Shown: positions 1 to 11,379 of the stretch, piece by piece
Position numbering within the stretch: position 1 is the stretch's first letter
Layout of the letters: each line of letters begins with the position of its first letter
Assembly (NCBI RefSeq): GCF_025244905.1
Contig: NZ_CP104285.1
Span: 434,001-498,000, forward strand
Direction of reading: 5' to 3'
Source of the DNA: Enterobacter mori
Lineage (GTDB): Bacteria > Pseudomonadota > Gammaproteobacteria > Enterobacterales > Enterobacteriaceae
Length of the DNA stretch: 64,000 nucleotides
Position numbers and translations under genes: made by a program
The notes under the pieces: model-generated
The model's input: the letters and a program-made list of their open reading frames with translations, nothing else
Database searches by the model: none
What the model was told of the DNA's origin: nothing

Positions 1-833
<833 letters not shown>

Positions 834-845
834 GGAGTTTCGATT

Positions 846-1151
846 ATGACCGTACGTATCCTGGCTGTATGTGGCAATGGGCAAGGCAGCTCCATGATCA
901 TGAAGATGAAAGTGGACCAGTTTTTAACCCAGTCAAACATCGACCACACGGTAAACAGCTGCGCAGTGGGCGAATACAAAAGCGAGCTGAACGGCGCAGA
1001 CATCATCATCGCTTCTACCCACATCGCCGGTGAAATCACCGTGACGGGCAACAAATATGTGGTGGGCGTGCGCAACATGCTTTCGCCTGCGGATTTCGGC
1101 CCAAAACTGCTGGAAGTGATCAAAGAGCACTTCCCTCAAGACGTGAAGTAA
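846..1151 (+). CDS. ulaB: Ascorbate PTS EIIB component
   Basis: UlaB is the cytoplasmic EIIB subunit that passes phosphate from UlaC to ascorbate entering through UlaA. The 101-residue product has the EIIB P-loop near its N-terminus, VCGNGQGSS, whose cysteine is the phosphorylation site in this family. Length and sequence match E. coli UlaB. The ATG follows an AAGGAG ribosome site 12 bases after ulaA, and ulaC starts 9 bases after its stop, so the three PTS subunits are made together. Confidence 0.95.
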   Translation: MTVRILAVCGNGQGSSMIMKMKVDQFLTQSNIDHTVNSCAVGEYKSELNGADIIIASTHIAGEITVTGNKYVVGVRNMLSPADFGPKLLEVIKEHFPQDVK

Positions 1152-1160
1152 GGACGAAAC

Positions 1161-1628
1161 ATGAAACTACGTGATTCGCTGGCAGAGAATAACTCCATCC
1201 TTTTACAGGCTGAGGCCAGCACCTGGCAGGAAGCGGTGAAGCTGAGCGTGGATCTGCTGGTTAAGGCTGACGTTGTCGAGCCGCGTTACTACCAGGCCAT
1301 TCTGGATGGCGTGGCGCAGCACGGCCCGTACTTTGTGATTGCACCAGGCCTGGCGATGCCGCACGGCCGCCCTGAAGAAGGCGTGAAAAAAACCGGCTTT
1401 GCTCTTGTGACGCTGAAAACGCCGCTGGTGTTTAACCATGAAGATAACGACCCGGTCGACATCCTGATCACCATGGCCGCCGTGGATGCCAACACCCACC
1501 AGGAGGTGGGCATCATGCAGATCGTCAATCTGTTTGATGACGAAGCCAATTTTGACCGTTTACGCGCCTGCCGTACCGAGCAGGAAGTGCTGGATTTAAT
1601 TGATAACGCCACTGCGGCGGCAGTCTAA
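1161..1628 (+). CDS. ulaC: Ascorbate PTS EIIA component
   Basis: UlaC is the EIIA subunit (mannitol/fructose-type fold) that takes phosphate from HPr and gives it to UlaB. The 155-residue product carries the active-site histidine in the motif AMPHGRPE, about residue 70. It sits between ulaB and ulaD in the ula operon, 9 bases after ulaB. Length agrees with E. coli UlaC (154 residues). An AAGGACGAAAC stretch precedes the ATG. Confidence 0.95.
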   Translation: MKLRDSLAENNSILLQAEASTWQEAVKLSVDLLVKADVVEPRYYQAILDGVAQHGPYFVIAPGLAMPHGRPEEGVKKTGFALVTLKTPLVFNHEDNDPVDILITMAAVDANTHQEVGIMQIVNLFDDEANFDRLRACRTEQEVLDLIDNATAAAV

Positions 1629-1640
1629 GAGGAATTGAAC

Positions 1641-2291
1641 ATGTCATTACCAATGTTGCAGGTTGCGCTGGATAACCAAACGTTGTCCCACGCTTACGAA
1701 ACTACCCGCCTGATCGCGGAAGAGGTGGACATCATCGAAGTGGGTACCATTCTGTGCGTGGGCGAGGGTGTGCGCGCCGTTCGCGACCTGAAGGCGCTCT
1801 ATCCGCATAAAATTGTGCTGGCGGATGCCAAGATCGCCGATGCAGGTAAAATCCTCTCCCGCATGTGCTTTGAAGCCAATGCCGACTGGGTCACCGTGAT
1901 CTGCTGTGCGGATATCAACACCGCCAAAGGCGCGCTGGACGTGGCAAAAGAGTTTAACGGCGACGTGCAGATTGAGCTGACCGGCTTCTGGACCTGGGAG
2001 CAGGCGCAGGAGTGGCGCGACGCGGGCATTCAGCAGGTAGTGTATCACCGCAGTCGTGATGCGCAGGCCGCAGGCGTGGCGTGGGGTGAAGCGGATATCA
2101 GCGCCATCAAACGTCTGGCGGATATGGGCTTCAAAGTGACCGTCACCGGCGGCCTGGCGCTGGAAGATCTGCCGCTGTTCCAGGGTATTCCAATTCACGT
2201 CTTTATTGCCGGTCGTAGTATTCGCGATGCGGCGTCTCCGGTGGAAGCGGCGCGTCAGTTCAAACGCTCAATCGCTCAGCTTTGGGGCTAA
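1641..2291 (+). CDS. ulaD: 3-keto-L-gulonate-6-phosphate decarboxylase
   Basis: UlaD decarboxylates 3-keto-L-gulonate 6-phosphate to L-xylulose 5-phosphate in anaerobic ascorbate use. It is an orotidine-decarboxylase-superfamily TIM barrel; the motif [10 protein letters not shown] (about residues 58-67) holds the Asp-x-Lys-x-x-Asp catalytic signature. The ATG at 1641 behind GAGGAATTGAAC is preferred over an upstream TTG at 1635 because it gives 216 residues, the length of the E. coli enzyme. It lies 12 bases after ulaC. Confidence 0.95.
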   Translation: MSLPMLQVALDNQTLSHAYETTRLIAEEVDIIEVGTILCVGEGVRAVRDLKALYPHKIVLADAKIADAGKILSRMCFEANADWVTVICCADINTAKGALDVAKEFNGDVQIELTGFWTWEQAQEWRDAGIQQVVYHRSRDAQAAGVAWGEADISAIKRLADMGFKVTVTGGLALEDLPLFQGIPIHVFIAGRSIRDAASPVEAARQFKRSIAQLWG

Positions 2292-2300
2292 GGAGCGGAT

Positions 2301-3161
2301 ATGTTGTCAAAACAGGTCCCGCTTGGCATCTATGAAAAGGCACTCCCTGCGGGGGAGTGCTGGCTGGAGCGGTTACAGCTGGCAAAAGAGCTGGGCTTCG
2401 ATTTTGTCGAAATGTCCGTGGATGAGACAGACGAACGACTCTCTCGCCTCGACTGGAGTCGAGAACAGCGCCTGGCGCTGGTGAGTGCCATCGCAGAAAC
2501 GGGCGTGCGCGTGCCGTCCATGTGCCTGAGTGCCCACCGCCGTTTTCCGCTCGGCAGCGAAGATGATGCCGTGCGTGCGCAGGGGCTGGCGATCATGCGT
2601 AAAGCCATTCGCTTTGCACAGGACGTGGGTATCCGCGTGATCCAACTGGCGGGTTATGACGTGTACTATCAGGAAGCCAACGATGAAACGCGCCGTCGTT
2701 TCCGTGACGGTCTGAAAGAGAGCGTTGAAATGGCAAGCCGCGCGCAGGTCACGCTGGCGATGGAGATCATGGACTACCCGTTGATGAACTCCATCAGCAA
2801 GGCGCTGGGCTATGCGCACTATCTGAATAACCCGTGGTTCCAGCTGTATCCCGATATCGGCAACCTGTCGGCATGGGATAACGATGTGCAGATGGAGCTG
2901 CAGGCGGGCGTAGGGCATATCGTGGCGGTGCACGTCAAAGATACCCGTCCAGGCGTATTCAAAAATGTTCCGTTCGGCACCGGGGTGGTGGATTTCGAAC
3001 GGTGCTTCGAGACGCTCAAACAGACAGGTTATTGCGGGCCGTACCTGATTGAGATGTGGAGCGAAACGTCTGACGACCCGGCCGCGGAAGTGGCAAAAGC
3101 GCGGGACTGGGTGCGCGAACGTATGGCGCGGGCGGGGTTGCTGGAGGCTGAACATGCTTAA
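2301..3161 (+). CDS. ulaE: L-ribulose/L-xylulose-5-phosphate 3-epimerase
   Basis: UlaE converts L-xylulose 5-phosphate to L-ribulose 5-phosphate, the third enzymatic branch of ascorbate degradation. The 286-residue product is an AP-endonuclease-2-like TIM barrel. Metal-site residues appear in LAMEIMDYP (Glu about 155) and VHVKDTRPG, and IEMWSE near the C-terminus (Glu about 251). The next gene, ulaF, overlaps its last 8 bases, which indicates translational coupling. Confidence 0.95.
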   Translation: MLSKQVPLGIYEKALPAGECWLERLQLAKELGFDFVEMSVDETDERLSRLDWSREQRLALVSAIAETGVRVPSMCLSAHRRFPLGSEDDAVRAQGLAIMRKAIRFAQDVGIRVIQLAGYDVYYQEANDETRRRFRDGLKESVEMASRAQVTLAMEIMDYPLMNSISKALGYAHYLNNPWFQLYPDIGNLSAWDNDVQMELQAGVGHIVAVHVKDTRPGVFKNVPFGTGVVDFERCFETLKQTGYCGPYLIEMWSETSDDPAAEVAKARDWVRERMARAGLLEAEHA

Positions 3162-3840
3162 ACTTAAACAGCAGGTCTTTGAAGCCAACATGGATCTGCC
3201 GCGCTATGGCCTGGTCACGTTCACCTGGGGCAACGTGAGCGCTATCGATCGCGAGCAAGGTCTGGTAGTGATCAAGCCGAGCGGTGTGGCGTATGACACC
3301 ATGAAAGCTGAAGATATGGTGGTGGTGGATCTTGAAGGGCGTGTCGTTGACGGCAAATGGCGGCCTTCATCAGATACCGCAACCCATCTGGCGCTGTATC
3401 GGCGTTATCCGTCCCTTGGGGGCGTGGTGCATACCCACTCCACGCACGCGACGGCATGGGCACAGGCGGGGCTGCCCATACCGGCACTTGGGACGACGCA
3501 TGCGGACTACTTCTTTGGCGACATTCCCTGTACTCGCGCATTAACGCAGGCTGAGGTGGAAGGCGAGTACGAGCTCAACACCGGGAAGGTGATTATCGAC
3601 ACGCTGGGCGAAAGTGAACCGCTGCATACGCCGGGGATTGTGGTGTACCAGCACGGTCCGTTCGCCTGGGGTAAAGATGCTCACGACGCGGTACATAATG
3701 CCGTGGTGATGGAAGAGGTGGCCAAAATGGCGTGGATTGCCCGCGACATTAACCCACAGCTTCAGAGCATTGATGATTACCTGATGAATAAGCATTTTAT
3801 GCGTAAGCATGGCCCGAATGCCTATTACGGGCAGAAGTGA
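3154..3840 (+). CDS. ulaF: L-ribulose-5-phosphate 4-epimerase
   Basis: UlaF is the class II aldolase-family epimerase that makes D-xylulose 5-phosphate, linking ascorbate to the pentose phosphate pathway. The zinc-binding histidines are seen in [13 protein letters not shown] (about residues 91-103) and later in YQHGPF. The ATG at 3154 inside the end of ulaE gives 228 residues, equal to E. coli UlaF. It closes the operon and is followed by a strong hairpin at 3847-3890. Confidence 0.95.
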   Translation: MLKLKQQVFEANMDLPRYGLVTFTWGNVSAIDREQGLVVIKPSGVAYDTMKAEDMVVVDLEGRVVDGKWRPSSDTATHLALYRRYPSLGGVVHTHSTHATAWAQAGLPIPALGTTHADYFFGDIPCTRALTQAEVEGEYELNTGKVIIDTLGESEPLHTPGIVVYQHGPFAWGKDAHDAVHNAVVMEEVAKMAWIARDINPQLQSIDDYLMNKHFMRKHGPNAYYGQK

Positions 3841-3846
3841 ATAAGT

Positions 3847-3890
3847 GCTCTGGAATACCAAAACAGTTGTAACCGGTGGTATTCCGGAGC
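3847..3890. terminator. Long hairpin after ulaF
   Basis: The 14-base arm GCTCTGGAATACCA (3847-3860) pairs with TGGTATTCCGGAGC (3877-3890), with one T-G pair and a 16-base loop. It starts 6 bases after the ulaF stop. No T-run follows on the plus strand, so it may stabilise the 3' end rather than act as a simple intrinsic terminator. Confidence 0.6.
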
Positions 3891-3895
3891 CATTC

Positions 3896-3923
3896 ACAAA
3901 AAAAAAGCCCCCGGGCAGGGGGC
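3896..3923 (-). terminator. Intrinsic terminator of yjfY
   Basis: Read on the minus strand, GCCCCC - TGCCC - GGGGGC (3923-3907) is followed by an uninterrupted run of T. It lies 57 bases past the yjfY stop and is a textbook rho-independent terminator for that strand. Confidence 0.85.
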
Positions 3924-3980
3924 AACGTCAACTATGGCTATGTTCTCGTTGTTGGCTTTCCTGGTGCTAGCGTTAAAGCG

Positions 3981-4256
3981 TTACCGGTAAATATCTGCAC
4001 TGGCGTGCATATTGCCGTTGCTGCCGGGCTCACGGGTTAACATCACGTGGTAATAGGTTGCGCCCTGCGCATCGGTTTCTTCGTTTAATGCCTGATCTGC
4101 TTCACTTTCCGTGGCGAAATTATGATTGATGTAAATTACGCCCAAGCTTTGCACATCATCCATGTTTCTGGCCTGTCGGCTGTCTATCTTGATGGCTGCC
4201 ATCGCGTTTGCACTGAGCAAAAGCGCCGCCATTATGGCTAATGCGATTTTTTTCAT
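3981..4256 (-). CDS. yjfY: YhcN/YjfY-type DUF1471 periplasmic protein
   Basis: This is a 91-residue DUF1471 (YhcN/McbA family) protein of the periplasm; the E. coli protein in this place, YjfY, has the same length. A cleavable signal peptide, MKKIALAIMAALLLSANAMA, precedes a small alpha/beta domain with the usual TESEADQALNEETDAQGA stretch. The start at 4256 is chosen because it begins the signal peptide; an open frame continues upstream to 4385 but adds a charged tail that does not fit. Family members respond to stress or affect biofilm; the role of YjfY itself is unknown. Confidence 0.85.
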   Translation of the reverse strand: MKKIALAIMAALLLSANAMAAIKIDSRQARNMDDVQSLGVIYINHNFATESEADQALNEETDAQGATYYHVMLTREPGSNGNMHASADIYR

Positions 4257-4471
4257 GATATGCGCTCCACGACTGCGTGCTGTGTGACGGTTTGTCCTGC
4301 TCCTTCTCGGTTTAGATGGTCTCTGATTAAAGTGTAATCGCTTATCGCTGCACGATGAGTGACCATTTCTGATGGTGTTGTTCAAAAAAACAACGCTTCT
4401 CGGTGTGATTAATTTTAAATCACCGACTTAGACCCGCTTCGCGCTTTGTGCGAATTATTTGTGCAATCAGC

Positions 4472-4500
4472 TTGAGTTTCCAGGGGCACGCAAGTATTAT
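4472..4500 (+). promoter_or_regulatory. Sigma-70 promoter of the rpsF operon
   Basis: TTGAGT (4472-4477) and TATTAT (4495-4500) are separated by 17 bases and lie 100 bases before rpsF. This is the best promoter in the 343-base gap between yjfY and rpsF. Confidence 0.65.
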
Positions 4501-4514
4501 GACGCGTCAATTTT

Positions 4515-4995
<481 letters not shown>

Positions 4996-5001
4996 TTTCT
5001 G

Positions 5002-5548
<547 letters not shown>

Positions 5549-5577
5549 TCGGGCACGGTCCATTAATACGACTTTAA

Positions 5578-6039
<462 letters not shown>

Positions 6040-6063
6040 TTTTTTACTCTGCTCACGTCGAAG

Positions 6064-6098
6064 CGCCGGCCTTGTGCCGGCGTTTTGCTTTTCTGGGA
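6064..6098 (+). terminator. Intrinsic terminator after rplI
   Basis: CGCCGGC-cttgt-GCCGGCG is followed by TTTTGCTTTT, 25 bases past the rplI stop. Confidence 0.85.
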
Positions 6099-6191
6099 GA
6101 CCAGAATTCATCATTTCTTCTTGTATGGTAGCTATTCCTGTCGCATTCTCTGATAATAAATTGAAACGCAATTTTATTTATGAGATTTGTC

Positions 6192-7121
6192 ATGGATACC
6201 GCTCTGCCCACGCCTGTCTTTGCTCGCCGAAATGTGGCCTATGCCTGCGCCACGCTCTGCTGTCTGCTCTGGGGTAGCTCCTACCCGGCCATTAAAAGTG
6301 GTTATGAGCTTTTCCAGATCGCAACTGATGATATTCCATCGAAAGTGGTGTTTGCCGGATACCGATTCCTGTTTGCCGGTGTGTTGCTGCTGCTGTTTGC
6401 ATTGGCCCAGCGAAAACCGATTGGCAGGCTTACGCCCACGCAGTTTGGCCAGCTCACCCTCCTCGGGCTGACCCAGACGACTATTCAGTACACGTTCTTC
6501 TATATAGGCCTGGCCTACACGACGGGGGTGAATGGTTCAATCATGAACGCCACTGGAACCTTCTTCAGCGTGCTGTTGGCGCACTTTATCTACCACAACG
6601 ACAAACTCAGCTATAACAAAACGCTGGGCTGTATTCTCGGGTTTGCCGGGGTGATGTTAGTGAACTTCCACAGCGGGTTAAGCGATTTCCGGTTTGTCTG
6701 GAAGGGTGACGGGTTTGTGGTGCTGGCTGCTTTTATTCTCTCCGCTGCCACGCTATACGGAAAGCGCATCTCCCAGACCGTCGACCCCACGGTGATGACC
6801 GGCTGGCAGCTGGCTATCGGTGGACTGGTATTGGTGGGTGGCGGATATGCGACAGGCGGAACGCTGGAAGTGCACAGCATGAAGGCCATCGCCGTGCTGG
6901 GATATCTGACGCTGCTCTCATCCGTCGCCTTTGCGCTATGGAGCGTGCTGCTGAAAGTAAACCGCGTCAGTATGATTGCGCCGTTTAACTTCGTTGTGCC
7001 GGTGGCAGGTACGGTATTATCCGCCATTTTCCTTGGGGAAAATATTCTGGATATCAAATATGCGATTGCGCTGGTGCTGGTCTGTTCGGGGATCTGGTGG
7101 GTGAACAAGCGGAGTGCCTGA
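6192..7121 (+). CDS. EamA/DMT-family transporter, unassigned
   Basis: This 309-residue protein has about ten hydrophobic segments in two EamA halves, the layout of drug/metabolite transporters (RhaT/YdcZ-type superfamily). Conserved-looking features are LCCLLWGSSYPAIKSGYELF near the start and PFNFVVPVAGTVLSAIFLGE in the second half. The substrate cannot be told. The ATG at 6192 is preferred to one at 6180 because GAG is better spaced, but neither site is strong. E. coli carries yjfZ and ytfA at this place, so this is a lineage-specific gene. It runs convergent with ytfB. Confidence 0.8.
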   Translation: MDTALPTPVFARRNVAYACATLCCLLWGSSYPAIKSGYELFQIATDDIPSKVVFAGYRFLFAGVLLLLFALAQRKPIGRLTPTQFGQLTLLGLTQTTIQYTFFYIGLAYTTGVNGSIMNATGTFFSVLLAHFIYHNDKLSYNKTLGCILGFAGVMLVNFHSGLSDFRFVWKGDGFVVLAAFILSAATLYGKRISQTVDPTVMTGWQLAIGGLVLVGGGYATGGTLEVHSMKAIAVLGYLTLLSSVAFALWSVLLKVNRVSMIAPFNFVVPVAGTVLSAIFLGENILDIKYAIALVLVCSGIWWVNKRSA

Positions 7122-7130
7122 GAACAGTGT

Positions 7131-7162
7131 GCCGGGTGGCGGCTACGCCTTACCCGGCCTAC
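7131..7162. repeat. REP-type palindrome
   Basis: GCCGGGTGGCGGCTACGCC followed by TTACCCGGCCTAC is the enterobacterial REP unit. The same unit recurs at 13036, 16379 and, shortened, 28840. It lies between the convergent DMT transporter gene and ytfB. Confidence 0.8.
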
Positions 7163-7166
7163 AGAA

Positions 7167-7802
7167 CTAGCGTGCGCGAATAAAACTGCCGTCGGTCTGA
7201 CGGGTAAACAGCACCTGCTGACCATTTCCGGTATCAATCGTGAGTCCGGTTACCACGCCGCTGGCGTTCTGGCGGATCTGCACCATCTGTCCATTTTGCA
7301 AATTGCTCAGCGGCTTGCCTGCGCCTTCCACCTGCGCCATAGCATAGACATCCGTAGCAGGCAGGTTGTGGTCGCGGAACAGCTGCGCGAGCGTTTTACC
7401 CGGCTCAACGCGATAGGAACGCCATTGCTGTTCAATGCCTGTCGGTTGCTGAACCTGTGGCGCAGCGGCCTGCTCCTGCGGTTGTTCTTCCTGAACGGGT
7501 TCAGGCTCTACAGGTGCGACCTGGCCCGGATCGTTGGATGGCGTCACCAGCTGCGTCTGCATAGGCTGCGCGTCCGGCTGCGGTCGCGTTTGCGACTGGA
7601 TATCCAACTGCGCATTGCGGGTCACCGGCGCGGTATCAACGTCGTCGCCGCCAGAAGGAAGCAGGAAGCCCACAATTACCAGTAGCGCGCCAATGATAAT
7701 GCCTCTGCGGTGCATAGGGGGCAGCGGGTCCATAATGCGAAAATTGTCTGGCGCCTGCCAGATTTTCGCCAGGGTAGGTTTCAGTTCAAATCGCCCGGGC
7801 AT
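7167..7802 (-). CDS. ytfB: OapA-family cell-division protein YtfB
   Basis: YtfB is an inner-membrane protein whose periplasmic OapA domain binds glycans and which localises to the division site in E. coli. The 211-residue product has a cytoplasmic N-terminus, one membrane segment near residues 34-49 (GIIIGALLVIVGFLLPSGG), a long Pro/Gln-rich linker, and a C-terminal LysM-like domain (WRSYRVEPGKTLAQLFRDH). It is full length against the 212-residue E. coli protein. Confidence 0.93.
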   Translation of the reverse strand: MPGRFELKPTLAKIWQAPDNFRIMDPLPPMHRRGIIIGALLVIVGFLLPSGGDDVDTAPVTRNAQLDIQSQTRPQPDAQPMQTQLVTPSNDPGQVAPVEPEPVQEEQPQEQAAAPQVQQPTGIEQQWRSYRVEPGKTLAQLFRDHNLPATDVYAMAQVEGAGKPLSNLQNGQMVQIRQNASGVVTGLTIDTGNGQQVLFTRQTDGSFIRAR

Positions 7803-8034
7803 GGCTCTCCTCCTGCTCCGCGTCTTTTTTATCCTGTCCTGAGAAGTGTAGTTTGCTAACTGCCTGATGGGCGTAACAAAGCCAGCTTTCGTGACACATA
7901 TTTGGGAAAATCCTGACTGGCTCTATTGTTTCTGTTTCGCGGCAGTTTGTCACCTTTACTTAAGACAAAGTTTTACCCATAAGGGCATGGCTGATATGCT
8001 GCCCGCTACTTTAAATGTGATGGAAGGAAAACCC

Positions 8035-8655
8035 ATGACCACCCCGACTTTTGACACTATCGAAGCGCAGGCAAGCTACGGCATCGGCTTGCAGGTAGGA
8101 CAGCAGCTGAGCGAATCCGGCCTGGAAGGTCTGTTACCGGAAGCGCTGGTGGCGGGTATCGCTGACGCGCTGGAAGGCAATCATCCGGCTGTTCCGGTCG
8201 ACGTGGTGCACCGTGCGCTGCGTGAAATTCACGAACGTGCTGACGCCGTACGTCGCGCGCGCTTCGAAGAGATGGCAGCAGAAGGCGTGAAATATCTGGA
8301 AGAGAACCGTGAGCGCGAAGGCGTGAACAGCACCGAATCGGGCCTGCAGTTCCGCGTGATCAACCAGGGCGACGGCGCGATCCCGGCACGCACCGACCAC
8401 GTTCGCGTTCACTACACTGGCAAACTGATCGACGGTACCGTGTTCGACAGCTCTGTTGCACGCGGCGAACCGGCTGAATTCCCGGTTAACGGCGTAATCG
8501 CGGGCTGGATCGAAGCGCTGACCCTGATGCCAGTGGGCTCCAAATGGGAGCTGACCATTCCTCAGAACCTGGCCTACGGCGAGCGTGGCGCGGGCGCGTC
8601 CATTCCGCCATTCAGCACTCTGGTCTTTGAAGTCGAGCTGCTGGAAATCCTGTAA
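8035..8655 (+). CDS. fklB: FKBP-type peptidyl-prolyl isomerase FklB (FKBP22)
   Basis: FklB speeds cis-trans isomerisation of X-Pro bonds. The 206-residue product has an N-terminal helical dimerisation region and a C-terminal FKBP domain with [18 protein letters not shown] and the usual [16 protein letters not shown] end. The ATG at 8035 behind GGAAGGAAAACCC is chosen over in-frame upstream starts because it gives exactly the E. coli length. A 12-base perfect stem follows at 8669. Confidence 0.95.
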   Translation: MTTPTFDTIEAQASYGIGLQVGQQLSESGLEGLLPEALVAGIADALEGNHPAVPVDVVHRALREIHERADAVRRARFEEMAAEGVKYLEENREREGVNSTESGLQFRVINQGDGAIPARTDHVRVHYTGKLIDGTVFDSSVARGEPAEFPVNGVIAGWIEALTLMPVGSKWELTIPQNLAYGERGAGASIPPFSTLVFEVELLEIL

Positions 8656-8668
8656 TCGGCTTTTCTTA

Positions 8669-8696
8669 TTTCCTCTCCCCGCTCGGGGAGAGGAAA
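8669..8696. terminator. Hairpin after fklB
   Basis: TTTCCTCTCCCC (8669-8680) pairs perfectly with GGGGAGAGGAAA (8685-8696) around a GCTC loop, 14 bases past the fklB stop. It resembles the CCCTCTCCCC repeat family found elsewhere in the window. The rest of the 311-base gap to cycA is AT-rich leader in which I see no further gene. Confidence 0.6.
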
Positions 8697-8966
8697 ATAG
8701 TGATAAAACCTATAGTTACGACGTAATCAACATTTTATCTTGCAAACGAAACTGTTGCGTGTATTTTTGTGAGCTGTTTCGCGCTGTATGAGTGATATGA
8801 CACTCACTTTCAACATATTATTAACATAATATTCAAATCATAGTATTCATCCCGCCGATTCTTACCTAATATCGATTAGCCCTTACAAGGGACCGTCATT
8901 CTTTGACGTATTTAAAGGCCAGAAGAGCCTTAACAACACAGACAGGCATAAACAGGAAAATATCAC

Positions 8967-10376
8967 ATGGTAGATCAGGTCAAAGTCGTCGCCGACGAAG
9001 AGGCGTCGTCTGAACAGTCGCTACGGCGCAATCTCACAAACCGTCATATTCAGCTTATCGCTATCGGGGGTGCCATCGGTACCGGGCTGTTTATGGGGTC
9101 AGGCAAAACCATCAGTCTTGCCGGGCCGTCAATCATCTTCGTTTATATGATCATCGGTTTCATGCTTTTCTTCGTGATGCGCGCAATGGGTGAATTGCTG
9201 CTCTCGAACCTCGAATACAAATCCTTTAGCGACTTTGCTTCCGACCTTCTGGGGCCATGGGCGGGCTATTTTACCGGCTGGACCTACTGGTTCTGCTGGG
9301 TTGTCACCGGTATGGCTGACGTTGTCGCCATCACGGCATACGCGCAATTCTGGTTCCCCGGCCTTTCGGACTGGGTGGCTTCGCTGGCGGTGATTGTCCT
9401 GCTGCTGAGCCTGAACCTTGCCACCGTGAAAATGTTCGGTGAGATGGAGTTCTGGTTCGCGATGATCAAAATCGTCGCTATCGTAGGGCTGATTGTTGTG
9501 GGTCTGGTGATGGTACTGACGCACTTCCAGTCGCCAACCGGCGTTCAGGCATCATTTACCCATCTGTGGAATGACGGCGGCTGGTTCCCGAAAGGCCTTA
9601 GCGGCTTCTTTGCAGGCTTCCAGATAGCGGTGTTTGCGTTTGTCGGGATTGAGCTGGTGGGCACCACGGCTGCGGAAACCAAAGATCCGGAGAAATCCCT
9701 GCCGCGCGCCATTAACTCCATTCCGGTACGTATCATCATGTTCTACGTGTTCGCACTGATCGTGATTATGTCCGTGACGCCGTGGAGTTCGGTGGTGCCA
9801 ACCAAGAGCCCGTTCGTTGAGCTGTTCGTGCTGGTGGGCCTGCCTGCTGCCGCGAGCCTGATTAACTTCGTGGTGCTGACCTCAGCGGCTTCATCTGCAA
9901 ACAGCGGCGTGTTCTCCACCAGCCGTATGCTGTTTGGTCTGGCGCAGGAAGGCGTTGCGCCGAGCGCGTTCGCCAAGCTGTCTAAACGTGCGGTACCGGC
10001 GAAAGGGCTGACCTTCTCCTGCATCTGCCTGCTGGGCGGTGTGGTGATGCTCTACGTCAACCCAAGCGTGATCGGCGCGTTCACCATGATCACCACGGTC
10101 TCTGCGATCCTGTTTATGTTCGTCTGGACCATCATTCTGTGTTCATACCTAGTGTACCGCAAACGTCGTCCGCACCTGCATGAGAAATCGATCTACAAGA
10201 TGCCGCTGGGCAAGCTGATGTGCTGGGTGTGCATGGCGTTCTTCGTCTTCGTGCTGGTACTGCTGACGCTGGAAGATGATACCCGTCAGGCGCTGATCGT
10301 CACGCCGCTGTGGTTTATCGCGCTGGGGCTTGGCTGGCTGTTTATCGGTAAGAAACGTATGGCAGGCGTAAGGTAA
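8967..10376 (+). CDS. cycA: D-serine/D-alanine/glycine symporter
   Basis: CycA is a proton symporter of the amino acid-polyamine-organocation family that takes up glycine, D-serine, D-alanine and the antibiotic D-cycloserine. The 469-residue protein has twelve predicted membrane segments; the family signature IAIGGAIGTGLFMGSGKTI lies in the first. Length matches E. coli (470). A long 5' leader precedes it; in E. coli the sRNA GcvB represses cycA mRNA, which I cannot verify here. Confidence 0.97.
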   Translation: MVDQVKVVADEEASSEQSLRRNLTNRHIQLIAIGGAIGTGLFMGSGKTISLAGPSIIFVYMIIGFMLFFVMRAMGELLLSNLEYKSFSDFASDLLGPWAGYFTGWTYWFCWVVTGMADVVAITAYAQFWFPGLSDWVASLAVIVLLLSLNLATVKMFGEMEFWFAMIKIVAIVGLIVVGLVMVLTHFQSPTGVQASFTHLWNDGGWFPKGLSGFFAGFQIAVFAFVGIELVGTTAAETKDPEKSLPRAINSIPVRIIMFYVFALIVIMSVTPWSSVVPTKSPFVELFVLVGLPAAASLINFVVLTSAASSANSGVFSTSRMLFGLAQEGVAPSAFAKLSKRAVPAKGLTFSCICLLGGVVMLYVNPSVIGAFTMITTVSAILFMFVWTIILCSYLVYRKRRPHLHEKSIYKMPLGKLMCWVCMAFFVFVLVLLTLEDDTRQALIVTPLWFIALGLGWLFIGKKRMAGVR

Positions 10377-10380
10377 AAGC

Positions 10381-10408
10381 AAAACGGCAACTTCGGTTGC
10401 CGTTTTTA
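10381..10408 (+). terminator. Intrinsic terminator after cycA
   Basis: AAAACGGCAAC-ttcg-GTTGCCGTTTT has an 11-base perfect stem with a UUCG loop, followed by more T. Confidence 0.9.
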
Positions 10409-10417
10409 GTTTTTGCA

Positions 10418-10450
10418 CCCTCTCCCCGTGGGAGAGGGCCGGGGTGAGGG
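10418..10450. repeat. CCCTCTCCCC-family palindromic repeat (single unit)
   Basis: CCCTCTCCCCgtgGGAGAGGG followed by GGGGTGAGGG is one hairpin unit of the repeat family that occurs as pairs at 30730, 39050, 52472 and 56164. It separates convergent cycA and ytfE. Confidence 0.75.
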
Positions 10451-10471
10451 CATCAGGCCGCAGCGGCCTTT

Positions 10472-11134
10472 TCATTCCCCCGCTAATGCCCGCGGGAACA
10501 GAACGTTGTTCTCAAGACTGATGTGTTCCATCAGGTCGTCGATCATCTCGTTAATGCCGTTGTACATCGCTTTCCAGGTGGTGCACGCCTCTGGCGGCGG
10601 CGTGACGTTGTGGGTGGTGTGTTTGATCACTTCCAGCAGTTCACCGGCGTCATCGTGCTCGCTTTCCATCACGCTGATGGGCCCCATCGTCTGGCTGCCC
10701 ATGCCCTGTTTAATCATCGGGAAGAGGATCTGCTCTTCTTTCATCATGTGGCTGGACAGCTCTTCGTGCAGCATGGTCAGGTATTTTGCCAGACCGCGCG
10801 GTACGGAAGGTTTGTCGGCATGGACGCGCTCAACTTTGGTCGCCTGCAGGATCAGCTCGGGCAGCTGTTCACGGTGGCGGTCGTGGTATCGCACTATGAT
10901 ATGGTCGATGATTTCAGCGAGCGGTGCGGTGCGCCAGTCTTTATCGATGGGCTGCTCGGCCAGCTGTGCCAGCTCGGCTTCAATCACATCGACATCCAGC
11001 TCTTTACGCGACGCTGCGCGCGCCAGGGTTTGCTTACCGCCGCAGCAGTAATCCATATCGTATTTACGGAAAAGCGCAGAAGCGCGAGGAATGGAGAGCG
11101 CCAGCTCGCCAAGGGGTTGGTCGCGAAAGGCCAT
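10472..11134 (-). CDS. ytfE: Iron-sulfur cluster repair di-iron protein YtfE (RIC)
   Basis: YtfE repairs Fe-S clusters damaged by nitric oxide or oxidants. The 220-residue protein has an N-terminal DUF542 domain with the paired cysteines ([11 protein letters not shown], about residues 26-36) and a hemerythrin-like di-iron domain with His/Glu ligands in [32 protein letters not shown] and ESEHDDAGE. An NsrR-type operator lies 27 bases upstream at 11161-11183, which fits NO induction. Confidence 0.96.
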   Translation of the reverse strand: MAFRDQPLGELALSIPRASALFRKYDMDYCCGGKQTLARAASRKELDVDVIEAELAQLAEQPIDKDWRTAPLAEIIDHIIVRYHDRHREQLPELILQATKVERVHADKPSVPRGLAKYLTMLHEELSSHMMKEEQILFPMIKQGMGSQTMGPISVMESEHDDAGELLEVIKHTTHNVTPPPEACTTWKAMYNGINEMIDDLMEHISLENNVLFPRALAGE

Positions 11135-11160
11135 AGCAGTTACCTCATCATCAATAATAT

Positions 11161-11183
11161 AAGATGCATATTAAATACATCTT
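11161..11183 (-). promoter_or_regulatory. NsrR operator of ytfE
   Basis: The 23-base near-palindrome AAGATGCATAT-T-AAATACATCTT fits the known 11-1-11 NsrR motif. It lies just upstream of ytfE, the best-known NsrR target. Confidence 0.85.
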
Positions 11184-11312
11184 TAAAGTGATGCTATAAC
11201 CCTTTAGAGGGAAGGGATGAAATGAGAAGCAGATCACAAAAAAATACCCCTTTTAACTCCCTGAATGGACATAAGAAAGTGCTTTAGAAAGTTTTTAAAG
11301 GTGTAGAAACAG

Positions 11313-11339
11313 TAAACAACGCGCCGTGCCTGCCGATAG
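11313..11339 (+). promoter_or_regulatory. Sigma-28 (FliA) promoter of the chemoreceptor at 11380
   Basis: TAAA (11313-11316), 15 bases, then GCCGATAG (11332-11339) matches the flagellar class 3 consensus TAAA-N15-GCCGATAA with one mismatch. It ends 40 bases before the start codon. Confidence 0.85.
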
Positions 11340-11379
11340 ATACACGTCAGACAATACCTGCATATAAAAAAGGCAACGC